In this document: positions 8,143-16,592 of the stretch, one piece after another | How the letters are laid out: every line of letters begins with the position of its first letter | How positions within the stretch are numbered: the stretch's first letter is position 1 | Source of the DNA: an uncultured Pirellula sp. | Lineage (GTDB): Bacteria; Planctomycetota; Planctomycetia; Pirellulales; Pirellulaceae | Direction: 5' to 3' | Assembly: GCA_903892365.1 (NCBI GenBank) | Contig: CAITIF010000730.1 | Location: forward strand, 1-16,694 | DNA: 16,694 nt | Notes under the pieces: model-generated | Databases searched by the model: none | Told to the model about the DNA's origin: nothing | Seen by the model: the letters and a program-made list of their open reading frames with translations, nothing else | Made by a program: the position numbers and the translations under genes

Positions 8143-9373
8143 GGCGATAGCGGCCGGGTGGAAGGCCATAGTGCTTTTTAAAAACAACACTCATGTATTC
8201 CGTATGCTCGAATCCCGAATGCTTGGCAATTTCGTCCAACGACAAATCGCTTTCCGTGAGCAGTTGATGAACGCGAGCCAACCGAACCGAAAGGATCATG
8301 TCATGCGGAGTCTTCCCGGTTGCTTTAAAAAACTGAGCCTCTAACACCCGCCGCGAGAGGGGAACATGCGACAGCACGTCAATCACGTTGATTCCATCGC
8401 ACGCATGGTCGCGAATGAAACGAATCGCCGCTGAAATGTTGGGATCCGAAACCGAAGTGATATCGGATGACTGCCTTTGTACCATCCCAAGCGGCTTGAG
8501 CAGGATAGACTTAACCGTCCTTGGATTCGCAATTGCATTTGCGCCTCTCGCTCGCTTGGACATCAAGTCATCTAAAAGTTTTGCCGCTTGATAGCCGGCT
8601 CCTCTTGCATCTGGCTCGACACTGGTCAAAGAAGGATGACACAGTTCGCAAAGGATCGTATCGTTATCCACACCTACGACAGAAACCTCTTCGGGCACAG
8701 AGATCTGTAGATTGCGACAAGTATCTAGGATCACTTGCGCTTGAATGTCATAAGCGCATAGAATCCCAACTGGTTTATTCAGCTTCGAAAGCCACTTGGA
8801 AATCGCATCGTCATCTTTCGATCGAAGGTTGGTTTTGCGATAAGGGGACTCCGTTTCCAGCACTTGAATTTCCACCTTCGCACGCTCGCAAAGTGCCACA
8901 AAATGATCGCGACGCCACCGAGCCCAATTGAAGCCTCGCGGTCCACAAAAAGCAAAATTCCGAAACCCTTTTTCATAAAGATGCTGAAAAGCCAAAGTAG
9001 CAATCGCAAGATCGTCGGTTTCAACCCATGGTATGTCCGGTACAACCCGCGATGAACTAAGATCCACTACCGGCAAATGCAATCGCGATACCGATCGGGC
9101 GATTGCGGCTGTTTCGATTCGAGCCAAGATTCCATCCCCCACCCAGGTGTTCAACCAACTGGGCGGAGCTGCACCACGCTCTTGTTCAGGTAAGAAGATC
9201 GACCAACTGTCCCGTTCCCGCTGATATTCGACAATCCCTTCCAGCAATCCACGAGCGTACGCATTGGAGGTCTCAATCAGGAGGGCAACCGCTTTTCTGG
9301 CTTTCGATCGCATGCATGGAGTCTCACGCAGGTGAAAAATCTCATTTTTTTTGCGCAATTTATCATGGCTCAT
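8135..9373 (-). CDS. XylR-type transcriptional regulator: periplasmic-binding-protein-like sensor plus AraC HTH
   Basis: 412 residues from ATG 9373. An alternative ATG at 9313 (Met21, MRSKARKAVALLIETS) matches the usual start of this family better, because the first 20 residues are not family-like. Residues 28-295 form a LacI/periplasmic-binding-like sensor (VALLIETSNAYARGLLEGI, FAFCGPRG, VGILCAYD, EVSVVGVDND). Residues about 310-411 are the AraC-type DNA-binding domain with two helix-turn-helix units (ISAAIRFIRDHA, SLDEIAKHSGFEHTEYMSVVFKKHYGLPPGRYR). The architecture is that of E. coli XylR, which binds xylose; here the ligand is unknown but probably a sugar or sugar derivative. The gene is divergent from the Gfo/Idh gene across a short gap containing a perfect palindrome, so it likely controls that gene and itself. 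Confidence 0.93.
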   Translation of the reverse strand: MSHDKLRKKNEIFHLRETPCMRSKARKAVALLIETSNAYARGLLEGIVEYQRERDSWSIFLPEQERGAAPPSWLNTWVGDGILARIETAAIARSVSRLHLPVVDLSSSRVVPDIPWVETDDLAIATLAFQHLYEKGFRNFAFCGPRGFNWARWRRDHFVALCERAKVEIQVLETESPYRKTNLRSKDDDAISKWLSKLNKPVGILCAYDIQAQVILDTCRNLQISVPEEVSVVGVDNDTILCELCHPSLTSVEPDARGAGYQAAKLLDDLMSKRARGANAIANPRTVKSILLKPLGMVQRQSSDITSVSDPNISAAIRFIRDHACDGINVIDVLSHVPLSRRVLEAQFFKATGKTPHDMILSVRLARVHQLLTESDLSLDEIAKHSGFEHTEYMSVVFKKHYGLPPGRYRRS

Positions 9374-9401
9374 TATGGGCCATTCGACAACACTATCAAC
9401 C

Positions 9402-9413
9402 TGACAATTGTCA
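9402..9413. promoter_or_regulatory. Perfect 12-bp palindrome TGACAATTGTCA, candidate operator
   Basis: It lies between the divergent regulator and Gfo/Idh genes, 34 nt upstream of the Gfo/Idh ATG. On the minus strand it overlaps a consensus -35 hexamer TTGACA (9414-9409), although no convincing -10 box was found at the right spacing. Further GACAA copies occur just to the left (9386-9390). Its location makes it a natural binding site for the XylR-type protein or another regulator; this is inference from position and symmetry. Confidence 0.4.
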
Positions 9414-9447
9414 AGAAATATCCCTTCCCTCCTAACCTCTCCTAAAA

Positions 9448-10563
9448 ATGACGCAAAAGAAATTCAATGTCGCTATGGTTGGTCTCGGTTTCGGCGCCGA
9501 ATTCATCCCTATTTACCAGAGGCATCCCAACGCCAATGTGATCGCCATCTGCCGGCGGAACGAACAGGATCTAAACCAAGTGGGTGACCGGTTCGGTATT
9601 GCGAAAAGGTATCGGGAATTCGACAAGGTCCTTGAGGATCCGGAAGTGGATTTCGTCCATATCAATTCGCCGATCCCCGATCATGCCTGGATGAGCATGC
9701 AAGCTCTGAAGGCGGGCAAGCATGTGATGTGCACCGTGCCGATGGCCACCACCATTGCGGAATGCGACCAAATCTGCCAGTTGGTTGCGGACACGAAACT
9801 GAAGTACATGATGGCCGAGACGGTCGTTTACAGCCGGGAATTTCTGTTTATTAAAGAAATGTATCAAAAGGGCGAACTGGGCAAGATCCAGTACATGGCC
9901 GCTTCGCACCCGCAAGACATGCAAGGTTGGCCCGAGTATTGGGAACGGATGATTCCGATGCATTATGCCACCCACGTGGTGTCCCCTGTGCTGGGCTTGG
10001 TGAATGGACGAGCAGAATACGTATCGTGCTTTGGATCGGGTACCATCAGTGAAGAATTGGCTCGCAAATCCGGTAACAAATACGCTGTTGAGTCGTGCCA
10101 TCTGAAGATCAAGGACAGCGATATTGCAGCCCACATTTGGAGATTCCTGTTCGATACGGCTCGGCAGTACCGCGAGAGTTTCGATGTATACGGAACCAAG
10201 AAGAGTTTTGAATGGTCGCTGGTGGAAGGCAAGCCACACGTTTTGCATACCGCGAAACTACCGGAGCACGAAATTGCCAGCGAAGTTCAGGTTCCAGACT
10301 ATGCCCACTTGCTGCCGGAGCCGATTCGAATGTTCACTCAGTCGATTCAAGATGCAGACCACCTGTCCTTTATCCAAGGTGGCGGTCACGGAGGGTCGCA
10401 CCCTCATTTGGTTCATGAGTTTCTTTCTGCCTTGGTCGAAGACCGGGATCCTTGGCCAAATGCGGTGACCAGTGCGAACTGGACATGCGTTGGTTTATGT
10501 GCTCATGAAAGCACAAAACAAGGCGGACAGCTTGTAAAGCTCCCCGAATTTACCTTGAAGTAA
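9448..10563 (+). CDS. Gfo/Idh/MocA-family NAD(P)-dependent oxidoreductase, cytoplasmic
   Basis: 371 residues with no signal peptide, so it should act in the cytoplasm. The N-terminal Rossmann fold shows the nucleotide-binding loop GLGFGAEF (12-19), the second strand VIAICRRN, and HINSPIPDHA (71-80). The C-terminal alpha/beta domain (about 125-371) has conserved-looking HYATHVVSPVLGL (172-184) and a Gly/His-rich GGGHGGSHPH (311-320). The usual EKP motif after GKHV is replaced by T96-V97-P98, so the lysine often involved in catalysis or cofactor contact is absent. The likely reaction is oxidation or reduction of a sugar, inositol or keto-sugar hydroxyl. The start ATG at 9448 has no Shine-Dalgarno sequence (pyrimidine-rich leader). 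It precedes the ThuA-fusion gene by about 113 nt on the same strand and is divergent from the regulator gene. ThuB of the trehalose pathway belongs to this superfamily, which fits the context. Confidence 0.92.
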   Translation: MTQKKFNVAMVGLGFGAEFIPIYQRHPNANVIAICRRNEQDLNQVGDRFGIAKRYREFDKVLEDPEVDFVHINSPIPDHAWMSMQALKAGKHVMCTVPMATTIAECDQICQLVADTKLKYMMAETVVYSREFLFIKEMYQKGELGKIQYMAASHPQDMQGWPEYWERMIPMHYATHVVSPVLGLVNGRAEYVSCFGSGTISEELARKSGNKYAVESCHLKIKDSDIAAHIWRFLFDTARQYRESFDVYGTKKSFEWSLVEGKPHVLHTAKLPEHEIASEVQVPDYAHLLPEPIRMFTQSIQDADHLSFIQGGGHGGSHPHLVHEFLSALVEDRDPWPNAVTSANWTCVGLCAHESTKQGGQLVKLPEFTLK

Positions 10564-10587
10564 ACGGTAAAGACATCATCAAAACGA

Positions 10588-10646
10588 CTGGCCACATTGG
10601 TCAGCTGCCAACAAAACACCCCCCGATCCTATCCCGAACCTTCGGG
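10588..10646 (+). other. Two weak hairpins between the Gfo/Idh and ThuA-fusion genes
   Basis: CTGGCC-acatt-GGTCAG (10588-10604, one G-T pair) and CCCGA-acct-TCGGG (10633-10646) lie in the gap. Neither is followed by a T-run, so full termination is not indicated. They could reduce read-through or protect RNA ends if the two genes are cotranscribed. The evidence is structure by eye only. Confidence 0.25.
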
Positions 10647-10662
10647 CTGGAACCATCGAATC

Positions 10663-10666
10663 GGAG
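10663..10666 (+). promoter_or_regulatory. Shine-Dalgarno GGAG that decides the ThuA-fusion start
   Basis: GGAG lies 10 nt before ATG 10677 but only 4 nt before the in-frame TTG at 10671. The spacing and the stronger codon both favour ATG 10677. Confidence 0.45.
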
Positions 10667-10676
10667 CTACTTGAGT

Positions 10677-13600
10677 ATGCGTACTGAATCTTGTTTCATG
10701 TGTCAGAGCCTGCCACAGCGTGTGCGGTTTCTGATGCTTTTTGCGTTCGTGTTGACTTCCATGAGCCTCCCTGCATGGGCTCAGGAGCGAGTCAAGGCGA
10801 TCCTTCTTGGCGACAATGGCCATCACCAACCTGCCAATTTCTTCCGCGCGATTCGCGAACCGCTGGCCGCAGCCGGCATCGATTTGGTGTATAGCGATCG
10901 TGTTGACGAGACGCTGAACTCACAGAAACTGGCAACCATCGATGCGTTGCTGATCTATGCGAACATCGATGAGATCAGCAAAGATCAAGAAAAGGCGTTG
11001 ATCGAATTTGTGGAGACGGGCAAAGGATTGGTTCCAATCCACTGTGCCACGTACTGCTTCAGGAATTCAGATGCTTATATCAGCTTGGTAGGTGGTCAGT
11101 TCTTGTCGCACGGCGGAGAACGCTTTGCAACCAAGATCACCCAGCCGGATCATGAAATCATGAAGGGATTCGGCGGCTTTGAGAGCTGGGACGAAACCTA
11201 CGTGCATCATAAGCACAACCCAGTCAACCGAACTGTGCTGGAGGAACGCCGAGAAGGAAAACTGGCAGAAGGAACGGACGCGGAACCTTGGACTTGGATT
11301 CGCACTCAGGGGGAAGGCCGCGTCTTCTATACAGCCTGGGGACACAACATGGATACCTGGCAGCAAGCTGGCTTTCACAATCTTCTCGAACGTGGGATCA
11401 AGTGGGCAGCCAAGCGATCGCTGTCGGATGTAGCCCCTTTTTCCGATCCCAATCGTTTTCCTATTCCGGAAATGACGACGATCGAAGACGGGCTGAAGAA
11501 GTTCACGTACACCGAGGTCGGTGCCAAGATCCCGAACTATACACCCGGACAAAAGTGGGGGACCATGGGCGCTCCGATTACCACCATGCAAGACCCCGTC
11601 TCGCCTGAAGAATCCGTAAAACACTTTGTTACACCCAAGCAGTTTGACCTGAAGCTTTGGGCCTCTGAACAAGAAAGCCCGGGTGTTACGAACAAGCAAG
11701 CTGGCTTGGCCGGCAAGCCAATGTCCATGAACTGGGACCATCGCGGACGATTGTGGTTATGCGAAACCATAGATTATCCAAACGAACTTCAACCGCCCGG
11801 CAAGGGCCGTGACCGGATTCGCATTTGCGAAGACACGGATCATGACGGCGTCGCGGATAAGTTTACTGTCTTTGCGACGCAGTTGAGCATCCCAACCGCT
11901 TTGGTTTGCTACCGAGGCGGGGTGATCGTTCAGGACGGGCAAAAGACAGTCTATCTGAAAGACACCACGGGCGATGACGTCGCTGATATGCGACAAGAAT
12001 TGATCACGGGTTGGGCCATGGGGGACACCCACGGTGGTGTCAGCAATTTCCAATATGGACTAGATAATTGGATTTGGGCCATGCAGGGCTACAACGATTC
12101 CGAGCCGGTGATCAACGGTCAAAAGCAGCAAAAATTCCGCCAAGGGTTTTGGAGATTCGCTGTTGCACCAGGTGCTTCCGACGAAACAGCTCCAACGTTT
12201 GCCATCAACAATGGTATCGTGGACACCAGCCGCACCAACAAGTTTGATAAACATTGTATTCGTGTCAACAAGCTTGAATTTATGCGATCCACCAACAACA
12301 ACACTTGGGGCTTTGGCCTGAGCGAAGAGGGGCTGATTTTTGGTTCGACGGCGAACGGGAACCCCAGTTGCTTTATGCCAATTTCCAACCGCTATTACGA
12401 GCAAGTCAACGGTTGGTCGCCTGAAGTTTTGGGCCCTATCGCGGACAATCATTTGTTTGATGCAATTACACCTAATGTCCGGCAAGTGGACCAACACGGT
12501 GGTTATACAGCGGGTGCCGGCCATGCGCTGTACACCGCCAGGCGATATCCAAAGTCTTGGTGGAACCGAGTCGCCTTTGTATGCGAGCCAACAGGGCACT
12601 TGGTGGGTACCTTTATCTTGGATCGAGTAGGCGCAGGCTACAAGAGCGCAAGTCCTTTCAATTTAGTAGCTAGCCGAGATGAATGGGCAGCACCGACCAT
12701 GGCAGAAGTCGGACCTGATGGAAATGTCTGGGTTATCGATTGGTACAATTTCATTGTGCAGCACAACCCAACTCCCCAAGGTTTCACCACCGGCAAGGGC
12801 AATGCATACGAGAGCGAGCTTCGGGACAAAAAATACGGACGCATCTACCGCGTTGTTTACCAAGGCGATGAAGGGCTTGATGCAGCGGCTCTTGCCAAAG
12901 CAGACCAATCGGTCAAGAACGGCTTAAATCCAAGCGATGAGAAAGCACTGGTTGAAGCTTTGCAGCACCCAACCATGCTGTGGCGAAAAACAGCCCAGCG
13001 ATTGTTGATCGAACGTTTTAAGCTGAAACAAGAAACGCTTGCTGCATTGCAGGCACTGGTCAATCAAGGACCTTCCGACTCCGATAAGCTATGCATTGGA
13101 TCGATGCACGCATTGTGGGTGTTGGATGGCGTTGGTGCATTGTCCGAGGCAACCACTTCGAAGGCGCTAAAGCATGCAAGCCCGGGCGTTCGACGCAACG
13201 CTTTGCAAGTGGCCAAGGTTGGCCCAGCCACGCTGGAAGCAATCGTAAACAATCAGCTTTTGATGGACTCGGACCTTCAGGTACGCCTTGCTGCTCTGCT
13301 CAAGGTGGCTGATATTCCCGAGTATCAAGATGCGTTGGGAGCGGTCTTGTCACAACCAGATCGCATCGCATCGGTCGCCCTGGGGACGGAAGTTCGTAAT
13401 GACAAATGGTTACTGGATGCTTGGACTGCAGCGGCTTCGCGGCACGCATCGAAAGTGCTGACAAGCATGATAAATCAAAAGGATCTGAAGCTGTCTCCAG
13501 CATCGCTCAGCCGTGTATCTATCGTGTCCGAACACGTTGCACGCAGCAAGTTGGAGGCTTCCGACTTTGAACAATTAATTTCGACCGTGCAGAACGGAGA

Positions 13601-15263
13601 AATTGCATCGAGAATTGTTGGGGGCTTGGTCGAAGGTTGGCCCAAAACACACTCGTTGAAGGTCTCTGAAAAGGCCAAGACCGCGTTGCTGCAATCGTGG
13701 CTCAACAGCGATCTTCCGATCGAAACCAAAAGCCAAGTCCTGCAGCTAGCATCGGTCGTCAAGATCGAAGGGCTTGAGGCGGGCATCGCAAGCATCCAAA
13801 AAGAACTGACTTTGGTCTTCTCCGACGTCGCCAAGGATGACAATAGCCGGATCGCCGCCGCCGTTCAATCGGTGGTGCTCCAACCGGAAAGCACGCAAAT
13901 TGTAGAAGAGATCCTAAACCAGATTTCGACTCAGTCCTCGACTGAATTGGCGACTGGGATTTTGCGATCGCTAGAAGGTTCGCGTGTGAAAGGTTTGGCG
14001 GATTTGGTGGTGGACCATGTTCGCATGTTTACCCCCGAAGTTCAGAAGGCGGCTATCCGACTGCTAATGAATCGGCCTCAATCCACCCTGGAACTACTGG
14101 ATGCAATTGAGTCAGGTAAATTGACCTTAAACGATTTGCAACTCGACCAGAAGCAGGCCTTGCGGGATCACCCCAATGCGGAAGTAAAGAAGAAGGCTCT
14201 TGAAGTCATGAAATCCGCAGGCGGAGTTCCAAACAGCGATCGCCAAAAAGTAGTCGAAGCTTGGATGCCTATCACGCACGAAACCGGAAGCGTGTCCAAT
14301 GGAAAGGCCATGTATCAAAAGCATTGTGCCCTGTGCCACGTGCACGGAGAAATCGGTGTGAACATCGGGCCTAACCTTACCGGGATGGCTGTGCACCCCA
14401 AAGAAGAACTGCTCATGAACATTCTCGATCCAAGTCGAAGTGTTGAAGGGAACTTTAGAACCTACAGCATTCGCACCACCGACGGGATTGTTTTAACGGG
14501 TATGTTGGCCAGTGAGAGCAAGACATCGCTCGAGCTGATCAATTCGCAAGGAAAACGAGAAGTCGTTCTCCGCGAAGATATCGAAGAACTGATCGCGTCC
14601 CAAAAGTCATTGATGCCTGAAGGCTTCGAAGGGCAAATGACCAAGACGGAAATGACCGACTTGCTTGAGTTTCTGACGAGCAAAGGCAAGTATGTTCCAT
14701 TGCCCATCAACAGCGTTGCAACCTCGATTACCACCAAGGGTATGTTCTTCGATGAAAAGAACACGATCGAAAGACTCGTCTTCCCAGACTGGTCCCCAAA
14801 AGTGTTCAAAGAGGTTCCCTTCCTTTTGATCGATCCTCAAGGTGATTCGCAGCCCAATGCGATCATGCTGAATGGTCCTCAGGGTAAGTTTGCACCCAAG
14901 ATGCCGAAGCAGGTGGAAATCACCTGCCGCGCGTCGGCGGTAGCCATCCATATTCTAGGCGGCGTTGGTGGTTGGTCCTTCCCAGCTTCTAGAGCTGGGT
15001 CGGTATCGATGATTGTTCGGTTGCATTTCGCCGATGGCACAACCGAAGATCACAATTTGATCAATGGCGAGCATTTTGCGGACTATATTCAACGCGTTGA
15101 CGTTCCGAAGAGCGAATTTGCTTTCGATTTGGATGGCCGCCAGATAAGATACTTATCGGTTCGACCAACATCGAAGGAATCGCTTTCGAAGATCGAACTC
15201 ATCAAGGGGCCGGATGGTTCTGCCCCAGTGGTGATGGCGATTACGATTCAGACCGTGGAATAA
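10677..15263 (+). CDS. Giant exported fusion: ThuA domain, PVC-type dehydrogenase beta-propeller, HEAT repeats, c-type heme domain, C-terminal beta domain
   Basis: 1528 residues from ATG 10677. A signal peptide (hydrophobic FLMLFAFVLTSMSLPAWA, cut before QE at about 36) predicts export. Domains in order: ThuA (about 38-248; class I glutamine-amidotransferase-like fold, with VPIHCAT at 119-125 and FYTAWGHNMDTW near 217-228); PVC-type membrane-bound dehydrogenase propeller (about 318-730; PMSMNWDHRGRLWLCET, DHDGVADKFTVFA, GNVWVIDWYNFIVQH, YGRIYRVVY); helical HEAT-like repeats (about 740-1190); PVC heme-binding domain (about 1203-1340) with C1217-A-L-C1220-H1221 and NIGPNLTGM; and a C-terminal beta-rich region (about 1348-1528). 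Inferred role: oxidation of a sugar or sugar alcohol outside the cytoplasm with electrons passed to the heme, the ThuA domain acting on a keto-sugar. It lies downstream of a Gfo/Idh gene and 9 nt ahead of the methyltransferase gene. Confidence 0.92.
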   Translation: MRTESCFMCQSLPQRVRFLMLFAFVLTSMSLPAWAQERVKAILLGDNGHHQPANFFRAIREPLAAAGIDLVYSDRVDETLNSQKLATIDALLIYANIDEISKDQEKALIEFVETGKGLVPIHCATYCFRNSDAYISLVGGQFLSHGGERFATKITQPDHEIMKGFGGFESWDETYVHHKHNPVNRTVLEERREGKLAEGTDAEPWTWIRTQGEGRVFYTAWGHNMDTWQQAGFHNLLERGIKWAAKRSLSDVAPFSDPNRFPIPEMTTIEDGLKKFTYTEVGAKIPNYTPGQKWGTMGAPITTMQDPVSPEESVKHFVTPKQFDLKLWASEQESPGVTNKQAGLAGKPMSMNWDHRGRLWLCETIDYPNELQPPGKGRDRIRICEDTDHDGVADKFTVFATQLSIPTALVCYRGGVIVQDGQKTVYLKDTTGDDVADMRQELITGWAMGDTHGGVSNFQYGLDNWIWAMQGYNDSEPVINGQKQQKFRQGFWRFAVAPGASDETAPTFAINNGIVDTSRTNKFDKHCIRVNKLEFMRSTNNNTWGFGLSEEGLIFGSTANGNPSCFMPISNRYYEQVNGWSPEVLGPIADNHLFDAITPNVRQVDQHGGYTAGAGHALYTARRYPKSWWNRVAFVCEPTGHLVGTFILDRVGAGYKSASPFNLVASRDEWAAPTMAEVGPDGNVWVIDWYNFIVQHNPTPQGFTTGKGNAYESELRDKKYGRIYRVVYQGDEGLDAAALAKADQSVKNGLNPSDEKALVEALQHPTMLWRKTAQRLLIERFKLKQETLAALQALVNQGPSDSDKLCIGSMHALWVLDGVGALSEATTSKALKHASPGVRRNALQVAKVGPATLEAIVNNQLLMDSDLQVRLAALLKVADIPEYQDALGAVLSQPDRIASVALGTEVRNDKWLLDAWTAAASRHASKVLTSMINQKDLKLSPASLSRVSIVSEHVARSKLEASDFEQLISTVQNGEIASRIVGGLVEGWPKTHSLKVSEKAKTALLQSWLNSDLPIETKSQVLQLASVVKIEGLEAGIASIQKELTLVFSDVAKDDNSRIAAAVQSVVLQPESTQIVEEILNQISTQSSTELATGILRSLEGSRVKGLADLVVDHVRMFTPEVQKAAIRLLMNRPQSTLELLDAIESGKLTLNDLQLDQKQALRDHPNAEVKKKALEVMKSAGGVPNSDRQKVVEAWMPITHETGSVSNGKAMYQKHCALCHVHGEIGVNIGPNLTGMAVHPKEELLMNILDPSRSVEGNFRTYSIRTTDGIVLTGMLASESKTSLELINSQGKREVVLREDIEELIASQKSLMPEGFEGQMTKTEMTDLLEFLTSKGKYVPLPINSVATSITTKGMFFDEKNTIERLVFPDWSPKVFKEVPFLLIDPQGDSQPNAIMLNGPQGKFAPKMPKQVEITCRASAVAIHILGGVGGWSFPASRAGSVSMIVRLHFADGTTEDHNLINGEHFADYIQRVDVPKSEFAFDLDGRQIRYLSVRPTSKESLSKIELIKGPDGSAPVVMAITIQTVE

Positions 15264-15272
15264 AACTGAGTG

Positions 15273-16490
15273 ATGGAAAACGAAACTAACCTGATCGAAC
15301 TTGTCCGAGCTTCAACCCGGACACGTTCGATCAGGAAAGTCGTTTTCAGTTCACCACGGTCAGCAGATTGCCCTTATTCGCGGGTCGATGTTCGACCGAT
15401 CTTAATCGATGGTTCGACCCATCTACAATTTACGTCCCAAACTGCTACTCAGCAGTTTCATAAGAACTATGGTTGGCAGGAAGCGGAAACGGAACTGGTG
15501 CGTTTAGCAACCATTTCCTTTCGTAATGTTCATCTCACCACAACCACCCATACGATTGAGGCAAAGTACTCCAAAAAAGGGAAGTGCTTGCTGCGGCAAA
15601 CGCAAGTGGAAACAGCTGCTCCAGGTCCGGCTTCCGAGATAACCAGTCACAATCGCGCACGCAATCATCTGATTCAAGATGGCGTGGTCTGTCCTTTTTT
15701 GGTCGAGACGGGCGTGATGTCCGCCAGCGGCAAAGTACATGCCAGCCACTCGAAAAAGTTCAGGCAGATCAATCGCTTTTTGGAGTTCATTCTCGACGTT
15801 GCCGAAAAGCTACCGAAAGACCGAACGCTCCGAGTAGTCGATTTCGGTTGTGGCAAAAGTTACTTGACGTTTGCAACACATTACTTGTTGACTCAGGTCC
15901 TCCAGCGTAATTGCCACATCGTCGGATTAGATCGCCGAGCCGATGTGGTGGAAACCTGCAATCGAATTGTTGACCGATTGTCGCTGAGCAATCTGACCTT
16001 TGAGGTGGGTGATATCGCGGGCTACAAGCCAGAGAAGGACGTCGACGTTGTGATATCGTTGCACGCTTGCGATACGGCGACGGACTTTGCGTTAGCTCAG
16101 GCAGTTCAATGGAACGCCAGCGTTATTCTGGCGGTTCCGTGTTGTCAGCACGAACTGTACCAATATTTGCAGGAGACAGCCTTACCACCGCTAACCCATT
16201 TCGGAATCATCCGAGAGCGGTTCGCATCGATGGCAACGGATTCTTTACGAACCTCGCTTCTCTCCGCCGTGGGTTATCAAACTCAATTGCTGGAGTTTAT
16301 TGAAACGGAACATACGCCTAAGAACTTGCTGATACGAGCTGTACTGCGAAAGTCGCAGTTGGGTGATGCTGCTCAAGCTGACACAGCGTTGCAAGAAGTG
16401 GCTTCGTTTGCTGCTCAATTGGGTGTGCCAAGATTGACGCTTGAACGCAAGTTGATCGAACAAGGTTCGCTGAAAGAATCGCTCTGGTAG
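15273..16490 (+). CDS. Class I SAM-dependent methyltransferase, Methyltransf_32-like
   Basis: 405 residues from ATG 15273; an in-frame GTG at 15270 is a possible alternative. The N-terminal part (1-135) is a separate region with DCPYSRVDVRPILIDG. The Rossmann methyltransferase core follows: motif I V-D-F-G-C-G-K-S-Y (189-197), an acidic residue after strand 2 (IVGLDRRAD, 217-225), VISLHACDTATDFAL (260-274), VPCCQHEL (288-295) and EHTPKNLLIRAV (347-358). This pattern resembles the Methyltransf_32 group (PF13679), which includes METTL25-like proteins; an RNA substrate is plausible but not shown. The protein is cytoplasmic, with no signal peptide. The gap from the ThuA-fusion stop is 9 nt, so cotranscription is likely, although the functions look unrelated. 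No clear Shine-Dalgarno sequence is present. Confidence 0.85.
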   Translation: MENETNLIELVRASTRTRSIRKVVFSSPRSADCPYSRVDVRPILIDGSTHLQFTSQTATQQFHKNYGWQEAETELVRLATISFRNVHLTTTTHTIEAKYSKKGKCLLRQTQVETAAPGPASEITSHNRARNHLIQDGVVCPFLVETGVMSASGKVHASHSKKFRQINRFLEFILDVAEKLPKDRTLRVVDFGCGKSYLTFATHYLLTQVLQRNCHIVGLDRRADVVETCNRIVDRLSLSNLTFEVGDIAGYKPEKDVDVVISLHACDTATDFALAQAVQWNASVILAVPCCQHELYQYLQETALPPLTHFGIIRERFASMATDSLRTSLLSAVGYQTQLLEFIETEHTPKNLLIRAVLRKSQLGDAAQADTALQEVASFAAQLGVPRLTLERKLIEQGSLKESLW

Positions 16491-16541
16491 TGGACGAGGC
16501 TACGAGGCCCTGCATTTGGATTAGCGTATTTCGTTATTCAG

Positions 16542-16559
16542 GGATCTGTGGCCAGATCC
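16542..16559. terminator. Hairpin in the convergent gap at the right end, possible bidirectional terminator
   Basis: GGATCTG-tggc-CAGATCC is a perfect 7-bp stem with a 4-nt loop, about 50 nt after the methyltransferase stop and about 35 nt after the stop of the opposing partial gene. No T-run follows on either strand, so any terminator function is weak or depends on other factors. Confidence 0.35.
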
Positions 16560-16592
16560 GCTAAGGGCACGGCGAGCGAGACGCTTGGTAGA

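Noticed and set aside
9571..10248. 225-codon minus-strand open frame
   Set aside because: It is antisense to the Gfo/Idh gene, and its His-rich, low-similarity translation is typical of a shadow frame.
11067..11741. 224-codon minus-strand open frame
   Set aside because: It is antisense to the ThuA domain of the giant fusion; no recognisable motifs and no start signal.
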